NCBI GenBank assembly: GCA_910589415.1
Contig: OU342634.1
Location: 16,179,144-16,243,143 of the forward strand
Source of the DNA: Malachius bipustulatus
Taxonomy: Eukaryota > Arthropoda > Insecta > Coleoptera > Melyridae
Length of the DNA: 64,000 bases
Direction: 5' to 3'
How positions within the stretch are numbered: the stretch's first letter is position 1; each line of letters starts with the position of its first letter. Made by a program: the position numbers and the translations under genes. Below the pieces are notes generated by a model. The model was not told the DNA's origin, made no database searches, and saw only the letters and a program-made list of their open reading frames with translations. Below are positions 23,665-34,169 of this stretch, one piece after another.

Positions 23665-26568
23665 TAAATATTTTAAGCTAAATGCTCAAAATGACACGAC
23701 ACAATAAAATAAAATGAAGATGAAGTTTTTTATCATGTTTAATTATTAGAATGCTCTGTTAGACTAATTAAAAAATGACTAGCCTGAGCTTGATTAACAC
23801 TAGCTTGAGGTTAATGAGAAACTTTTCTTGATCCTTGAGCCCAAAAATAGCAGGTAGCATACAACGAGACTGAGTATAGGCCGCCGAGCTCAAGTTTATA
23901 TTATGTAAGTGAGAGGAAAGACATCATTCCCGAAAAGTCAAGAGAGATCTTCCTAATAGGATTGTTGAGAGCAAGTTCGGATACCTTCCAATCTGTTAGG
24001 CATACTGATTCGCATTCAGTGGGTCTAGCACCCTTTCCAGATTTTTTAATAAAAAACAGGTTATAAAAAATTATAATATTTTTTTAATTATAGAAAATTA
24101 TTTAATATGCCAGCCACGGAACAGCAAACTTCTCAGTACAGTGTTGTCAAGAGCTATTATTTTTTTCTTATCGTTTTATTCTTTTTTCCTTGACGTTTTA
24201 ATAATACAGCCTGTGACTGGGAGAAATTAATATAAGTAAAAATATAAAGGATAATTTTTTTATGCTTGTACATTTCCGACAATTTCTTTACCAATACTCA
24301 TTATATAATAATTATTGTAATCATGGGAATATTTATAACTCGTTCCACTAGTTTAAATACAATCTTTAATTATTGCAGTATCATTTTTATTGCTTTTCGT
24401 GAAATCATCCCAAGTGGCAATTTTCTTGAAATTTTGTTTTTAATATTATATCTACATGAATTTTAATAATGAAAATCATTTATTATTATTCAAACATGTA
24501 AAAAAAACACCATCTTGCTTTTCTCATAAATAAAAATCCAGTCCAATGCCCAGGAGCTAATTTATTAGTAAGTAGCTACGTTATATTTATGACCTTGGAC
24601 ATAATTTCCGGAATTCGATCCAGAATCATTTCTACACGTTTCGTGACGTAAATTTTAATATTTCAATATTATTAATTTGTAGTTCTTTCCATTAATTAGG
24701 TATAAAATATGAATTAATAAATATTATTTATGCAACAATGGTAATAATTAAACTTATAGTTTGTTTATCGGTTTATTTTTCCTTTCTCTGGAAAATGTGA
24801 TCAGGTATAGATCACTGCTGAAATTACAATTTCGTTTAGTTGCATAGTAGCAATAAAATTATGTATTGCAAAATCAAAGAAAAATATCGCTTCGTTTCAG
24901 AATTATTGGTCAATAATATTGGGCCCAAAATTTCCAAATACATAAAGTGCAGCGAAATTCTAAAAAAAATTAAAAAGTAGCGGTTGGTTTGTAATTTAAT
25001 GTGCAATAAAATATTTGTTTATGGATGAATAATTTTAAGCTACCTACCTACATGTTGTTGGTAAGTAGTGGATATTGCGAAACTCCAATTTTACGTCTAC
25101 ATTTCCGAGAGTTTTATCGATTGATACGATCAAAAGCCAACTTATTAGCTTATTACATACGGAAGTGTAACTATACATTATAAATACAAGAATGGTTTAC
25201 AAACCTTGGCATTTCAAAGCTCTTAGATTGATTTCCTCTTCCTTAGTTCTATTCTTGTCTCATGTACATTCAGTAAAATATCAGGATGCAATCAATTTTA
25301 ATTTAACTCCAATTTTATAATATTAACATTCTCAAAATTAACGGTAGGATTTTATTAAGCTTTATATTATATTTCTGACAAGAAGATAGATAGTGATAGT
25401 GATAGTATGTCCCTGAGACTTGCAATTCCATCAGGCCGTTTCCTCTTTTATTATTGAAAGTAGAGGCTGAAAAAAAGTAACAAAACAACACCGGGCTGAA
25501 GTTGGAATAACTGAAACAATGATAATATCCTAAAGAGATGGGAAGATTTTTTTCTGCTCTACTCACAATGCGATACCTTCGTGCCCTTGCCTGGTTTTTA
25601 ATTACTATTCCACTTCATCAGTCTTTCAATATATGGTCTCATTGTTTGGAGGTATAAAGATTTCTGTATCAGTAGAGTACGTCATTTGTCATTTTTCATC
25701 CTGAAAAAAGCATCATTTCTATTACGGCCTGTAGTGTCGTGCGAGGGTGATGTGATATGAAGGTAACATTAACGACTGTATTGGATACATAACCAAAAGT
25801 TCTATTATTCTGAACTAGATTTTGAAGTAAATTTTGATGAAATTGATCTCCTGATTACAGTCCCTGCGACTTTACTGTTATTATTGTTTTCAGAACTTAT
25901 CTGTTCTCTAGTCTCTAGGGGTTCAAATGATAATCAGGACTCTCTGTATCGTAGAAATGGTAAACACAAATAGTTCAGAATCTCTTCAGAAAATTAAATT
26001 AAGTTCATTGATGATGTACCTTCCAGGTGCAAACTTACTAGCACCGCAAATATTTTTATCCTTGACTGTAACTCTTTTTTTAATAATTGCATATTAGTAG
26101 CAATGATTTATATTTTCTATCATCAGTAACATTAGTGTTTCTGTGAAATAATAACTGGAATTTTATTCAAATGAGTTACTTAAACACAAGGACAAAAAAT
26201 ATTGCACATGATATTTATAAACAGACCAATAAATCATAGTGGGAAAGAGAAAAATCCAGCTAAAATAAAAAAAAAACACAACAGACAATATAATTATTTT
26301 AATTTTATGGCACTCTTTTTGGTTGTAATATACTAAGAAATAACAGTCATCCTGAAAGATAAATCTATAATGGGCATTTTGAAGGAGAAATATATGATAA
26401 AAACTTAAAATGGTGAAAAAAAAATTGATCAGTTTTCTCATAACCAGGCAGTAATACTTCCGACTTGCAGAACTTGCACATAAAGTGCCACACATAAAGT
26501 ATGGGAATTTTTTTTCCTTCCCGGCCAAGTAAAAATTGTGATTCCGCTAGTAGTTTGCGCTGTAAGAA
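23665..26568. other. AT-rich stretch, no gene recognised
   Basis: Includes a GATAGT microsatellite-like run near 25389 and a 121-codon minus frame (26163-26528) extremely rich in Phe, Tyr, Ile and Cys, as expected from AT-rich noise. Confidence 0.5.
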
Positions 26569-26719
26569 GACATCATCAGTGTAATTTAACCTTAATACGG
26601 ATCTGTGCTCTTATTAAAATTTTTGGACTTTTATCACTCATCGTCATCACAATCCGACAAGTCCAAAAAACTTATAGGAGCACAGATCCGCGTTAAGGTG
26701 AAATTACGCTGATGATGTC
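26569..26719. mobile_element. Short foldback element, about 150 bp
   Basis: GACATCATCAGTGTAATTT (26569) and its diverged complement AAATTACGCTGATGATGTC (26701) enclose a second paired block, CGGATCTGTGCTC with GAGCACAGATCCG, and TTTTGGACTT with AAGTCCAAAA near the loop. A miRNA-like or MITE-like hairpin; no boundary duplication identified. Confidence 0.7.
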
Positions 26720-26724
26720 AATAG

Positions 26725-28210
26725 CTCTAATAGTACGAAACACATTTGAACCACCATGAGTGACAGATCATTAAATTCAGAATTAAAATATTTTTCGATT
26801 TTTGTAATAAAAAATCCTGGTCCGTTTTTAAAAAATCGTAGTCAGTCCGGCCCTGCAAATATGAATTGTCATATAAAAAAACAAAATTGCGAAAATAAAG
26901 CTGTTTAAATCTGCAATGAACAAGTGGTTTCAGTTTTTCTCCATCTTCAATAATAACGTCAATAAATCAGACAAACTAAAATTGAAAATTTGCCAGTTTC
27001 TGCACTAAAGTCCCGAACGATGGAAAACTCCCGTGAATTTTTTTTTATCCCACATCATTTTTGAGCTATGACGATTTTGTTATAGTAACCCCTTCAATTT
27101 GTTTAGCACTCTTCTTCGCAAAGGGCAAATTCCACACTAGGGGTAGTAAAAATGAGTCACTCCTGGTACACTTACAGTGGAATACTTGAATAAAAAGAGG
27201 ATAAATTTATTTATTTATTTAAGTAAACAGAAAATAAAAACTTTCGAGCGTCATGGGTCATTAGTAAATTATTTACTGGTTTATCTTATTACAATAGGTA
27301 ATCAATTTCTCAATGGTGAATCAGTATTCTGTCATGAAATACAATTTTACGTCACAACAAACAATTCATCTAAACTCGTGTTGATATACCACTGGACACT
27401 GACATTCTCTACAGTAGAATTTTAAAATATTAATATCCGGAGAATCTACAAAGTGAGAGGATTGAGACAATAAATTTTAATACAGGAATTATAATAAGTA
27501 TAACGTTCCTCTAGGTACTTATTTAATTTTACTACATATTTACTAGAATAATTTATTTATAACAAAAACTAAAGATATAACAGGAAACTAGTAAAACAAA
27601 CAAAAATGGGCATAAGACTTGAAAACCTTATTACAATAATTATTAGCAATGTTGACTTCCTCGAAAAAAAATATAATAATAATGTGTATGTGTAATTAGG
27701 TGTCAAAAGGCTAATCTTCCTTGAAATATTCCTCGCATTACTCTATAATTCTCGGCAAACATACAATTATTATTTATGCATCTAAAATTACCGTTGAATG
27801 TAATCACAGATCTTATTTATTTTCTTTTTTTTAGGAAAATAATCGGAGATTTTATAAACTGGTGCAACCCGGATATATTTGCACAAACTAATGCCATATT
27901 CATTGTTCCTTTTTTAAGTTTTCTGATCAGCTGATGACGTTCGACTGAATTTACCAGGAATACATATTTATTTGGAAAATTTATTTGGAGTTTTATATTT
28001 ACAAAAAGGAATGATTTCTTGTTTTTTTTATAACTGATGCAATGGGTAATTTTTTATAAAATTTTAATAGATCTTTACATAGTAATTGTTTGTCTAGAAA
28101 AGCTTCTTTAATAAATATGCTTATACCATTATACAATGTACCAACTTATGTATTTAATTTATAAATACATTACGGATATTATACCTAACGTTAGTTTAGT
28201 TGTTGCTAAC
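26725..28210. other. AT-rich stretch, no gene recognised
   Basis: No domain-bearing frame and no strong repeat seen. Confidence 0.5.
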
Positions 28211-28214
28211 TATC

Positions 28215-28785
28215 CAATCAATCCCATTAACATCGAAGCCTTTAAGGCTTTTTGTATCCTTACGCATTTAGACAGTCCTTGGTCAACCAAAAACCAAAAA
28301 GCTCTGTTCCCTTTACCAGGTTCAATAGACCACCAACCAAGGTCCTCCCCACCACAATCTCATCTTTTTTCTTAAAACACCGATGATAACCTGAAGGTTG
28401 TAGATCTCTCAGTACTTTCCAGTAGTTCCTATAGCCTTAAGGTATAAGGCCTCACTCCGTGTAAGTTGATCCTAAGCATCTATGTAACATTGTTGGGCTG
28501 TTTTGTTTTTTGTTGGTCCCATTTTGGTCCATTTACCTGGGGTTGGGAAGGTTTTTATAGTGGTGGGTAATACAGGAATATCAGGATTCGTGTTTTGTCT
28601 TATAGCGGTTTCCGGTTCGAGCCACGTTGCTAGCCTCGGTGGGCATAAGGATACCCCGTTGCCGATCAGACTCTACTATCTTGGACATAAGGTTAACTTG
28701 CCCACCGCATGACTATGGAATCGCCTTGGCTTTGAACCAGTTGCTCTGGTTCAAAGCAACTGGGGGACTTTTGGGACCTATGTAT
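28215..28785 (-). mobile_element. Second copy of the internally deleted LINE
   Basis: Read on the minus strand, 28735-28500 aligns by eye to the 5' part of the 8232-9232 element (GGCGATTCCATAGTCATG, ACCTTATGTCCAAGA, CTATAAAAACC-TCCCAAC). About 28345-28250 reads L-V-G-G-L-L-N-L-V-K-G-T-E-L-F, the same C-terminus. It is shorter and more decayed and has lost most of the zinc-binding segment. A TATAAAA-like word lies inside the shared leader. Boundaries are approximate. Confidence 0.65.
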
Positions 28786-29315
28786 AAAAAAAAATGCTGA
28801 AAACAAACAAAAAATGACAAGAAGTTTTTACAAGTCATCTACAACTAGACAATAAATTTAATTTGGGTCTTTTCCCTACTGAAACGAGGACATAAAAATT
28901 GATATCTTAGATATAATAAATTTCTAGAAAAAACGCATCAAACTTCAAAAATATTTGAAATTCATAAATTTTATCACAAAAACTCAATTCATTTTTCGAA
29001 CTGGTTGCTACTAGCTCACGAGTCCCCAAAGTTTATAATTTTGGGGACTCGAAAACACTAGAAAATCCCTATCAGATATACTGAGTGATTTTTTATTTCA
29101 AGCATTTTTAAATTTAAACAATGGACACTGTGCTCTTTTTCCAGAATTTCTGTACTCGTATTTACTTGCAATTCGATGTTAGGTATAACGGAAATAAATA
29201 CAACCCCATTTCATTCAAATAATTATGTAAATTAATTTCGGTATCCCTTGACGTAATATTTGAAAAATACCATTTCTAAATGCTTGTGGTACCTATACAG
29301 GGTGTTTCAGATAGG

Positions 29316-29324
29316 ATAGTACCT
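29316..29324. repeat. Target site duplication of the LINE insertion, left
   Basis: ATAGTACCT recurs at 31090-31098. It brackets the whole minus-strand LINE block. Confidence 0.7.
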
Positions 29325-29380
29325 GTATTTGTATTGTATTTGTATTTTTGAGGGTGATTAAGTTACTGCGACCTGCGACA

Positions 29381-29817
29381 CAAATGCACTGTACGCAGAA
29401 AACAATAATTAAGCTCTTCTCAGACATCCAAGTGGCTGTCAAAGCCCTTTGCTCCATCAGTTGCAACTCTAAACTGGTATGGAATTGTCAAACAGCACTC
29501 AATGCACTTGCTAAAAACAATAACTTGTCTCTGGTCTGAATACCAGGTCACTCTGGCTTTGGAGAGAACGAAATGGCCGACTCTCTAGGGAATTGAATCC
29601 TTATTTACCAGAACCAAAAAGACCAGAACCGGTTGTCGGTATATCTTCAAATTTCGCCAAGACAACAATAAACGCTTGGGCAGAGAATAATGTACCTCAG
29701 TACTGGCAAAGTCTACGCCAGGATTGGCTCATTCTAAGGCTTTAAAAGATTAAAAGACCATCGAAGACCAGAGCTAAGAAACTATTGGAGCTCAAAAGGA
29801 CAGGCCTTAGAGGACCC
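29381..29817 (+). pseudogene. Duplicated RNase H fragment
   Basis: About 435 bp nearly identical to 17966-18396, in the same orientation. It encodes L-F-S-D-I-Q-V-A-V-K-A-L, the L-V-W-N-C segment and I-P-G-H-S-G-F-G-E-N-E-M-A-D. The same stops interrupt both copies (for example TGA before I-P-G-H and TGA after the A-D-S-L block). It is flanked by about 40 bp direct copies of the LINE 3' tail (29332-29370 and 29824-29862). This copy keeps 9 bases (near 29497) that the 18 kb copy has lost. Confidence 0.8.
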
Positions 29818-29915
29818 TATTGTATTGTATTGTATTTTTGAGGGTGATTAAGTTACTGCGAGCTAAAAGATCTATTGTATCCCCTCTACTGTGCTTCGCC
29901 TGGTGTGGAATCCCT

Positions 29916-30620
29916 TTAGTGGAGCACCCTCTCCAAGTCCGTTTCCTTGAGAAACTTCAGGATTTTGAGAGGATCAAGGTCGGGTAAGTTCCCTGCCTCT
30001 AGCTGGTGGTGGCCCAGAGCATTACTTCTTTTGAGTTCTATCGCATCGCAGTTGAGCAACAGGTGACGTGGTGTCTCGTCTGCTTTCCCGCAGAATCTGC
30101 AGACGCCATTTTCTTCTATGCCTAACTTCCTCAGGTGTTCCTTGAGCTTGCAATGTGTCCCGTTAGGAATCCCGTCAGTGTTCTGAGATGTTCCTTGCTG
30201 AGGTTGAAGAGTATCTTCGACCTCTCTCGTCTCTCGGTTGAAATTCCCGAGAAGTTCTTTGGCTTGTCTCAACCCTGAGAGGTTCCTCCAATGGGTTTCT
30301 CTGTTTTCTTCTTCCTTTTTAAGTTCTGCTTGAAGAAAGTATCTTCGAAACCACAGAATGGTTCTGGTCCTATGAAAGGTGTCGATGCTCCTGTTCTTGC
30401 CAATGAGTGGGCATTCTTCTTGCGTCTTGCGTTCGAGGTGGTCTTGACCACAAGGATTGTTAGATTGCCGACTGTCTTGACGGGTGACAAGCCCCGCTCG
30501 ATCATCAGTCTGTTTTGCGGTGATGTCCCGCGATTTCTTGGTTTTTTGTTTCCTACCATGGTTGATCCCACGAGTAGCTATAGGGAAGGGTGTTCCACCT
30601 ATGCAGAGCCCCGCATGCAA
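29916..30620 (-). CDS. LINE remnant frame: ORF1 start, RNase H, zinc-binding tail
   Basis: A 234-codon frame. Residues about 95-130 (H-W-R-N-L-S-G-L-R-Q-A-K) and 158-200 (H-C-K-L-K-E-H-L-R-K-L-G-I, then C-R-F-C-G...H-L-L-L-N-C) are the end of a LINE ORF2. The stretch between them is shifted by one base: the neighbouring frame reads L-F-N-L-S-K-E-H-L-R-T-L-T-G-F-L-T-G-H there, so two compensating indels keep the frame open. The N-terminal part is out of frame as well; the frame 30571-30269 gives ORF1 start then S-L-A-R-T-G-A-S-T-P-F-I-G-P-E-P-F-C-G of RNase H. It is a pseudogene in effect. Confidence 0.55.
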   Translation of the reverse strand: MHAGLCIGGTPFPIATRGINHGRKQKTKKSRDITAKQTDDRAGLVTRQDSRQSNNPCGQDHLERKTQEECPLIGKNRSIDTFHRTRTILWFRRYFLQAELKKEEENRETHWRNLSGLRQAKELLGNFNRETREVEDTLQPQQGTSQNTDGIPNGTHCKLKEHLRKLGIEENGVCRFCGKADETPRHLLLNCDAIELKRSNALGHHQLEAGNLPDLDPLKILKFLKETDLERVLH

Positions 30621-31089
30621 AGGTGAGGGGATTGATACAGTGGGGTGCCCCCTGGTGCCCCAAGGTTAAATCCAGTAGGGCTGGTCTTCTATCCAGTCAC
30701 GCATCCCATCAGCCTGGACCCCCGCCTTAGAATTTAGGTTTTTTAGTGAGGTTGTCTCCTCTTGGTTCCGGCGATTAAGCCCAGACCCCCACATCTCTCT
30801 GTGCGCGGAACGAGACCACGCAACAGATGATACGGTATATCAGAGATTCCACAGTCGGACGTCTCTGCCGCCGTTGCACTAGTGCAGACCTTTAGTCACG
30901 ACACGACAACTAGGTTAGAGGAGTCCGCGGCAGGGCTTTCTGAGCTACCAGTCTAGAATTTTACATCCGACGAGCTCTATCACCACTGCTAACCCTACTC
31001 ACTTACGCTCATTGTAAGGCCTTCCCCCTATCCGCCACCTGGGGACGCGCCCGATGGGTACTCAACCGCACGGGGAATAGTACCCGTGA

Positions 31090-31098
31090 ATAGTACCT
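31090..31098. repeat. Target site duplication of the LINE insertion, right
   Basis: ATAGTACCT, identical to 29316-29324. Confidence 0.7.
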
Positions 31099-31579
31099 AT
31101 TCAGGGCCAAATTTCAAGGGGTAGTTTATCTCATAAAATATAAGTTGAAAAAATACATTTCAGCGCTGAAAATGGCGTTTCGTTTAAAAGATATACTTAA
31201 GGGTGTCAAAGTTTAAAAAATTAAAACAGTTTTTGGTTATAACTTTATAACTCGTGTAAATTTTAAGCGATTTTAATGAAACTTGCCATGAACAAAAAGC
31301 AAACAAAGATTTTTAATTTGGGTTTTTCAGTTTTTGTAGATGTTTTTCAGTGGCGTAGATATTTGGGGTTGTCGCCCTTTTTCCCTCCTTATATTTTACG
31401 ACAGTAACTTTATTGCAAAAATACAAAAACTTTATTATACAGCCCATGCATTTTGGAACAAAAATGTATTCTTATGATTTTTCATACGGCAAGTTTTCAT
31501 AATGTTGAGCCATTTATATTATTTGGTCCTACATCTCTGAAACACCCTGTATAGTGATTTTTTCTAATAAATTATGTAG

Positions 31580-31726
31580 ATAGACAAATTCCTTATGAAC
31601 AAAAATAGAGTAGACGCAGATAAACATACCAGCAGTAGCAACAGGATTTCGAACATCACGGACAATTTGAACGATGCCAAGAAAAACCAGGTGAATTTAC
31701 ACGATGCAGTTTTTCTACAAGAAACG
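31580..31726 (+). CDS. Candidate internal exon, unidentified protein
   Basis: It opens after a plausible acceptor (TTTTTTCTAATAAATTATGTAG) that begins right outside a transposon end, and closes at ACG|GTAAAC. It holds 49 codons, phase 0 at both ends, and includes M-N-K-N-R-V-D-A-D-K-H and L-H-D-A-V-F-L-Q-E-T. The composition (Asn, Asp, Lys, Gln, few aromatic residues) is unlike AT-rich noise. The first Met is at 31595, so it could also be a first coding exon. A donor at CAG|GTGAAT (31691) is an alternative. I do not recognise the protein. Confidence 0.35.
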
Positions 31727-31807
31727 GTAAACAAGTTAATAAATTAATCATCATCTAGTTAAAATCCGAAAAACCGCAACGAAAATGCATTCAATTTTAC
31801 TTCCCAG

Positions 31808-31902
31808 TTGCGGAAAAAATCAAATAAATTGTTTGAAAATACAGTCTGCATGCAAAGCAAGGTTAATTATGTAAACGCTGCTGGGTTTCCCTCTCGTATT
31901 AT
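31808..31902 (+). CDS. Candidate second exon of the same gene
   Basis: After an 81-base intron (31727-31807, acceptor TTTTACTTCCCAG) the frame continues in phase as L-R-K-K-S-N-K-L-F-E-N-T-V-C-M-Q-S-K. Several donors are possible (31862, 31871, 31903); AT|GTGTAA at 31903 gives the phase needed by the next candidate exon. The intron length fits the usual short insect introns. Confidence 0.3.
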
Positions 31903-32077
31903 GTGTAACATGAGATTTTCTGACACCAGCTGCAGTTATGCGTTGTTTTGGTTTATGATAGGCTTCCGACTCGTAATTTCTTACCAACTACCAAACCAAC
32001 TACCATCACCATCCAACACGGAAAAAGGAAAAAATCGTTTTGCCACGTCAAAAGTTCTCTTTTTATTCGCACTTTAG

Positions 32078-32212
32078 CGCATCGTTTTACACTGATACTG
32101 GTAGATATTTGATGTGTTTTAATCGAAGTGCATTGTCAATCGAAGCCTTAAAACTAGGAACGGCTCGAATTCATGAAGGTTTACACGGTTTTGAGGTTGA
32201 TATCAATTTGTT
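32078..32212 (+). CDS. Candidate third exon of the same gene
   Basis: The acceptor TTCTCTTTTTATTCGCACTTTAG is strong and the donor TT|GTATGT is close to consensus. The frame reads F-Y-T-D-T-G-R-Y-L-M-C-F-N-R, then S-I-E-A-L-K-L-G-T-A-R-I-H-E-G-L-H-G-F-E-V-D-I-N-L. It joins the previous exon only with the 31903 donor. The peptide is well mixed in composition but not recognised. A chance ORF remains possible. Confidence 0.3.
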
Positions 32213-32299
32213 GTATGTATTTCCTTTCACCTGTCAAAGTTAACAAACTAACAGGTGTCCTGAAAATTGTTGTGCTTTAAATCTATTCATTGTGTAAAA

Positions 32300-32435
32300 A
32301 ATAGTTATTTATTATACAAGAGAAAAAAGTGATAGATTTTAGCTCGAGATGTGATTTCGTCCCCGACGCGTTTAGCGGAGGGGACAAACACATCGAGAGC
32401 TAAAATCGCACTTTTTTCTCGTGTGTAATATACAA
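32300..32435. repeat. Long hairpin, about 110 bp
   Basis: AGAGAAAAAAGTG...TTTTAGCTCGAGATGTG pairs with CACATCGAGAGCTAAAA...CACTTTTTTCTC around a GC-rich loop (CCCCGACGCGTTTAGCGGAGGGG, itself partly paired). The borders read TTATACAAGAG and CTCGTGTGTAATA. Probably a small foldback element. Confidence 0.75.
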
Positions 32436-32562
32436 TTTTTTTCTGCGAGAAGAAATATCAGTGTTAGAATGTCGAAAAACGTAGTTAGATAACTGAAAAT
32501 TATGTCGGAAAAATGATTTATGTTAAACTTGGATTTTCAAACTGTCTTTTATCGTAATCGAC

Positions 32563-32575
32563 GTTGCCTGGTAAC
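32563..32575. promoter_or_regulatory. X-box-like site
   Basis: GTTGCCTGGTAAC fits the RFX-family X-box (RYYNYY, 1-3 bases, RRNRAC) and is nearly symmetric. It lies 103 bases before a candidate start codon, a usual position for X-boxes of ciliary genes. The loose consensus is expected many times in 64 kb, so support is weak. Confidence 0.3.
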
Positions 32576-32677
32576 GAAACGATTTAATTATTACATAAAC
32601 GTCATATTAATGTAATTAAAATTGAAGACAGTTTTGCAAAGATTGCAAGTTAGTTTTCGATAAGTGAATTTAATAAT

Positions 32678-32731
32678 ATGGATAGTGATTATTATGAAAA
32701 TTCCCTTAATAATTGCCATTTGGATAATAAG
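32678..32731 (+). CDS. Candidate first coding exon, 18 codons
   Basis: ATGGATAGTGATTATTATGA starts an acidic, Asn-rich peptide ending L-D-N-K just before AAG|GTAACT, a possible donor. No downstream exon could be assigned in 32.7-34.2 kb. It is called only because of the X-box-like site upstream and the in-frame donor. Confidence 0.2.
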
Positions 32732-32739
32732 GTAACTTT

Positions 32740-34169
32740 CGTTTACGTATATTTGATATAAATTTAATGATATCTGAGTGTTAATAGTAGCTATACCTAA
32801 GTCGCCATTTCGGGGAAATAAGTACTCATTTATTTCCCTGCTAATTCATTTTTTTCCCCGATAAGATGCAGCTCATATAATAAGGCATTTTTCTACCTGT
32901 GAACAAGGAAAAAAGGTCAAACTTATAGCCCGTCGCAGAAAAAATAAAATTTTTACAACACCAACACCACATTATTAAAGGTGTTGAAAAAAAATAAATA
33001 ATCAGATTATTATTGAAATATTTCTTTAATAAATAATTAATCGAGACTGAATTTATTTTATAGACGAACCTACGGAAAGGCACCCATCATAAAAGTGCCC
33101 AACAATAAATTTTGAATTCACTACTTACAATGTGAATCAAAAAACTACCATTGAGGTGTTTACGTGTTAAATTTGATCAAAAGTGAGCTAAGCATTTTTT
33201 GAGTTATTCAATAAAAATCCTAATTATTTCCTTACTTTGTGATACAGACAAGTTCGATTAAATCCACGTACTTACTAGTTTTGATCCCACAAAAATACTC
33301 TACAGGTACCCACATATCTCTATTTCCTTCTATTTAATAATGATAATTGTTGCCATAGATAGACTAAGTATCAATATACACCTATAGGTACCTACTTAAG
33401 ATTAATCTTGTTTTTATTAGATGAAATTATCACGTTTTGACTCTGATTGTAATAACCAATGAGGTCTATAATTAGGGGAGATGATTTTCCGGGAAACGTT
33501 AGTAGTTTTGTTTTTGTCGCCACTCTATAGGTATACAGTGCGACGTGAGACAAAGATAGAATTAATTATTGTGTCAGAATGACAGGTATATTAGCGCTTC
33601 CCTCTGGTTATAAAAGCTTGTCTCTCTCTATAGTTGTCGAACTCTTTCATGATTGAGTAGAGGAAATTTTGATAAGATAAGAAATGAAGGATAATGATCA
33701 GGAAGCAAAACATACTTGAACGTAAGTGCATGGTAATAAAAAGTTGATATAGTTATCTCCATCACATAGCAACCTTTTGAGGTTGCAACACTTGCAAGGA
33801 ATTCCTAAACAAATATTCGGACGCTTGAATTTATTTTTTAATTGAAAAACATCCTCTTGAGTGACCTTTATTAAAATTTAATCTGCCCTGGGTGATATGA
33901 AAATTATGATATCGTTACTATTTTCAACATAAATGGTAGCTACATGTGGCGAAAACAAGTACTCGTAATAAGGGTTATCTGAATTAAGACAAATAATAAG
34001 AAATATTTCCGATTAGATAACAGGATTTATATGAAAATTTCCGACTCATAATTTCCGATAGGAGGTTACACATCATAAGTTTAATTATATTATTGAGATG
34101 AAGGTGCAATCAATCTTATCGAGTTTAAAATTAATTTCTAATAATATTATAAGCCTACCTAAATGTATA
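32740..34169. other. AT-rich stretch, no gene recognised
   Basis: No domain-bearing frame. If the 32678 exon is real this would be intron. Confidence 0.45.

Larger units (their letters stand above)
29325..31089 (-). mobile_element. Internally deleted LINE, minus strand, with nested fragment
   Basis: The 5' end is near 31089; the leader contains the GCGCGTCCCCAGGTGGCGG block (31032-31050) shared by many arthropod LINEs, then an ORF1 start (M-V-G-N-K-K-P-R-N-R, about 30560), a switch near 30430 to RNase H, the C-terminal zinc-binding region, and a 3' tail of ATACA/TACAAT repeats at about 29819. Inside the tail lies a 0.44 kb RNase H fragment of another LINE in the opposite orientation. A 9-bp target duplication brackets the block. 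Endonuclease and RT are missing, as in the 8.2 kb and 28.2 kb copies, although the sequence family differs. Confidence 0.75.
29297..31556. mobile_element. TA-inserted element with CAGGGTGTTTCAGA ends, split by a LINE
   Basis: CTATACAGGGTGTTTCAGATAGGA at the left and TCCTACATCTCTGAAACACCCTGTATAG at the right are inverted repeats. The LINE derivative 29325-31089 sits just inside the left end, flanked by a 9-bp duplication, so the original element was only about 0.48 kb. The remaining interior (31099-31530) is AT-rich and non-coding. Confidence 0.75.

Noticed and set aside
26163..26528. 121-codon minus-strand frame, hydrophobic
   Set aside because: Composition (Phe, Tyr, Ile, Cys) is what AT-rich noise gives; no start context, homologue or neighbouring exon.
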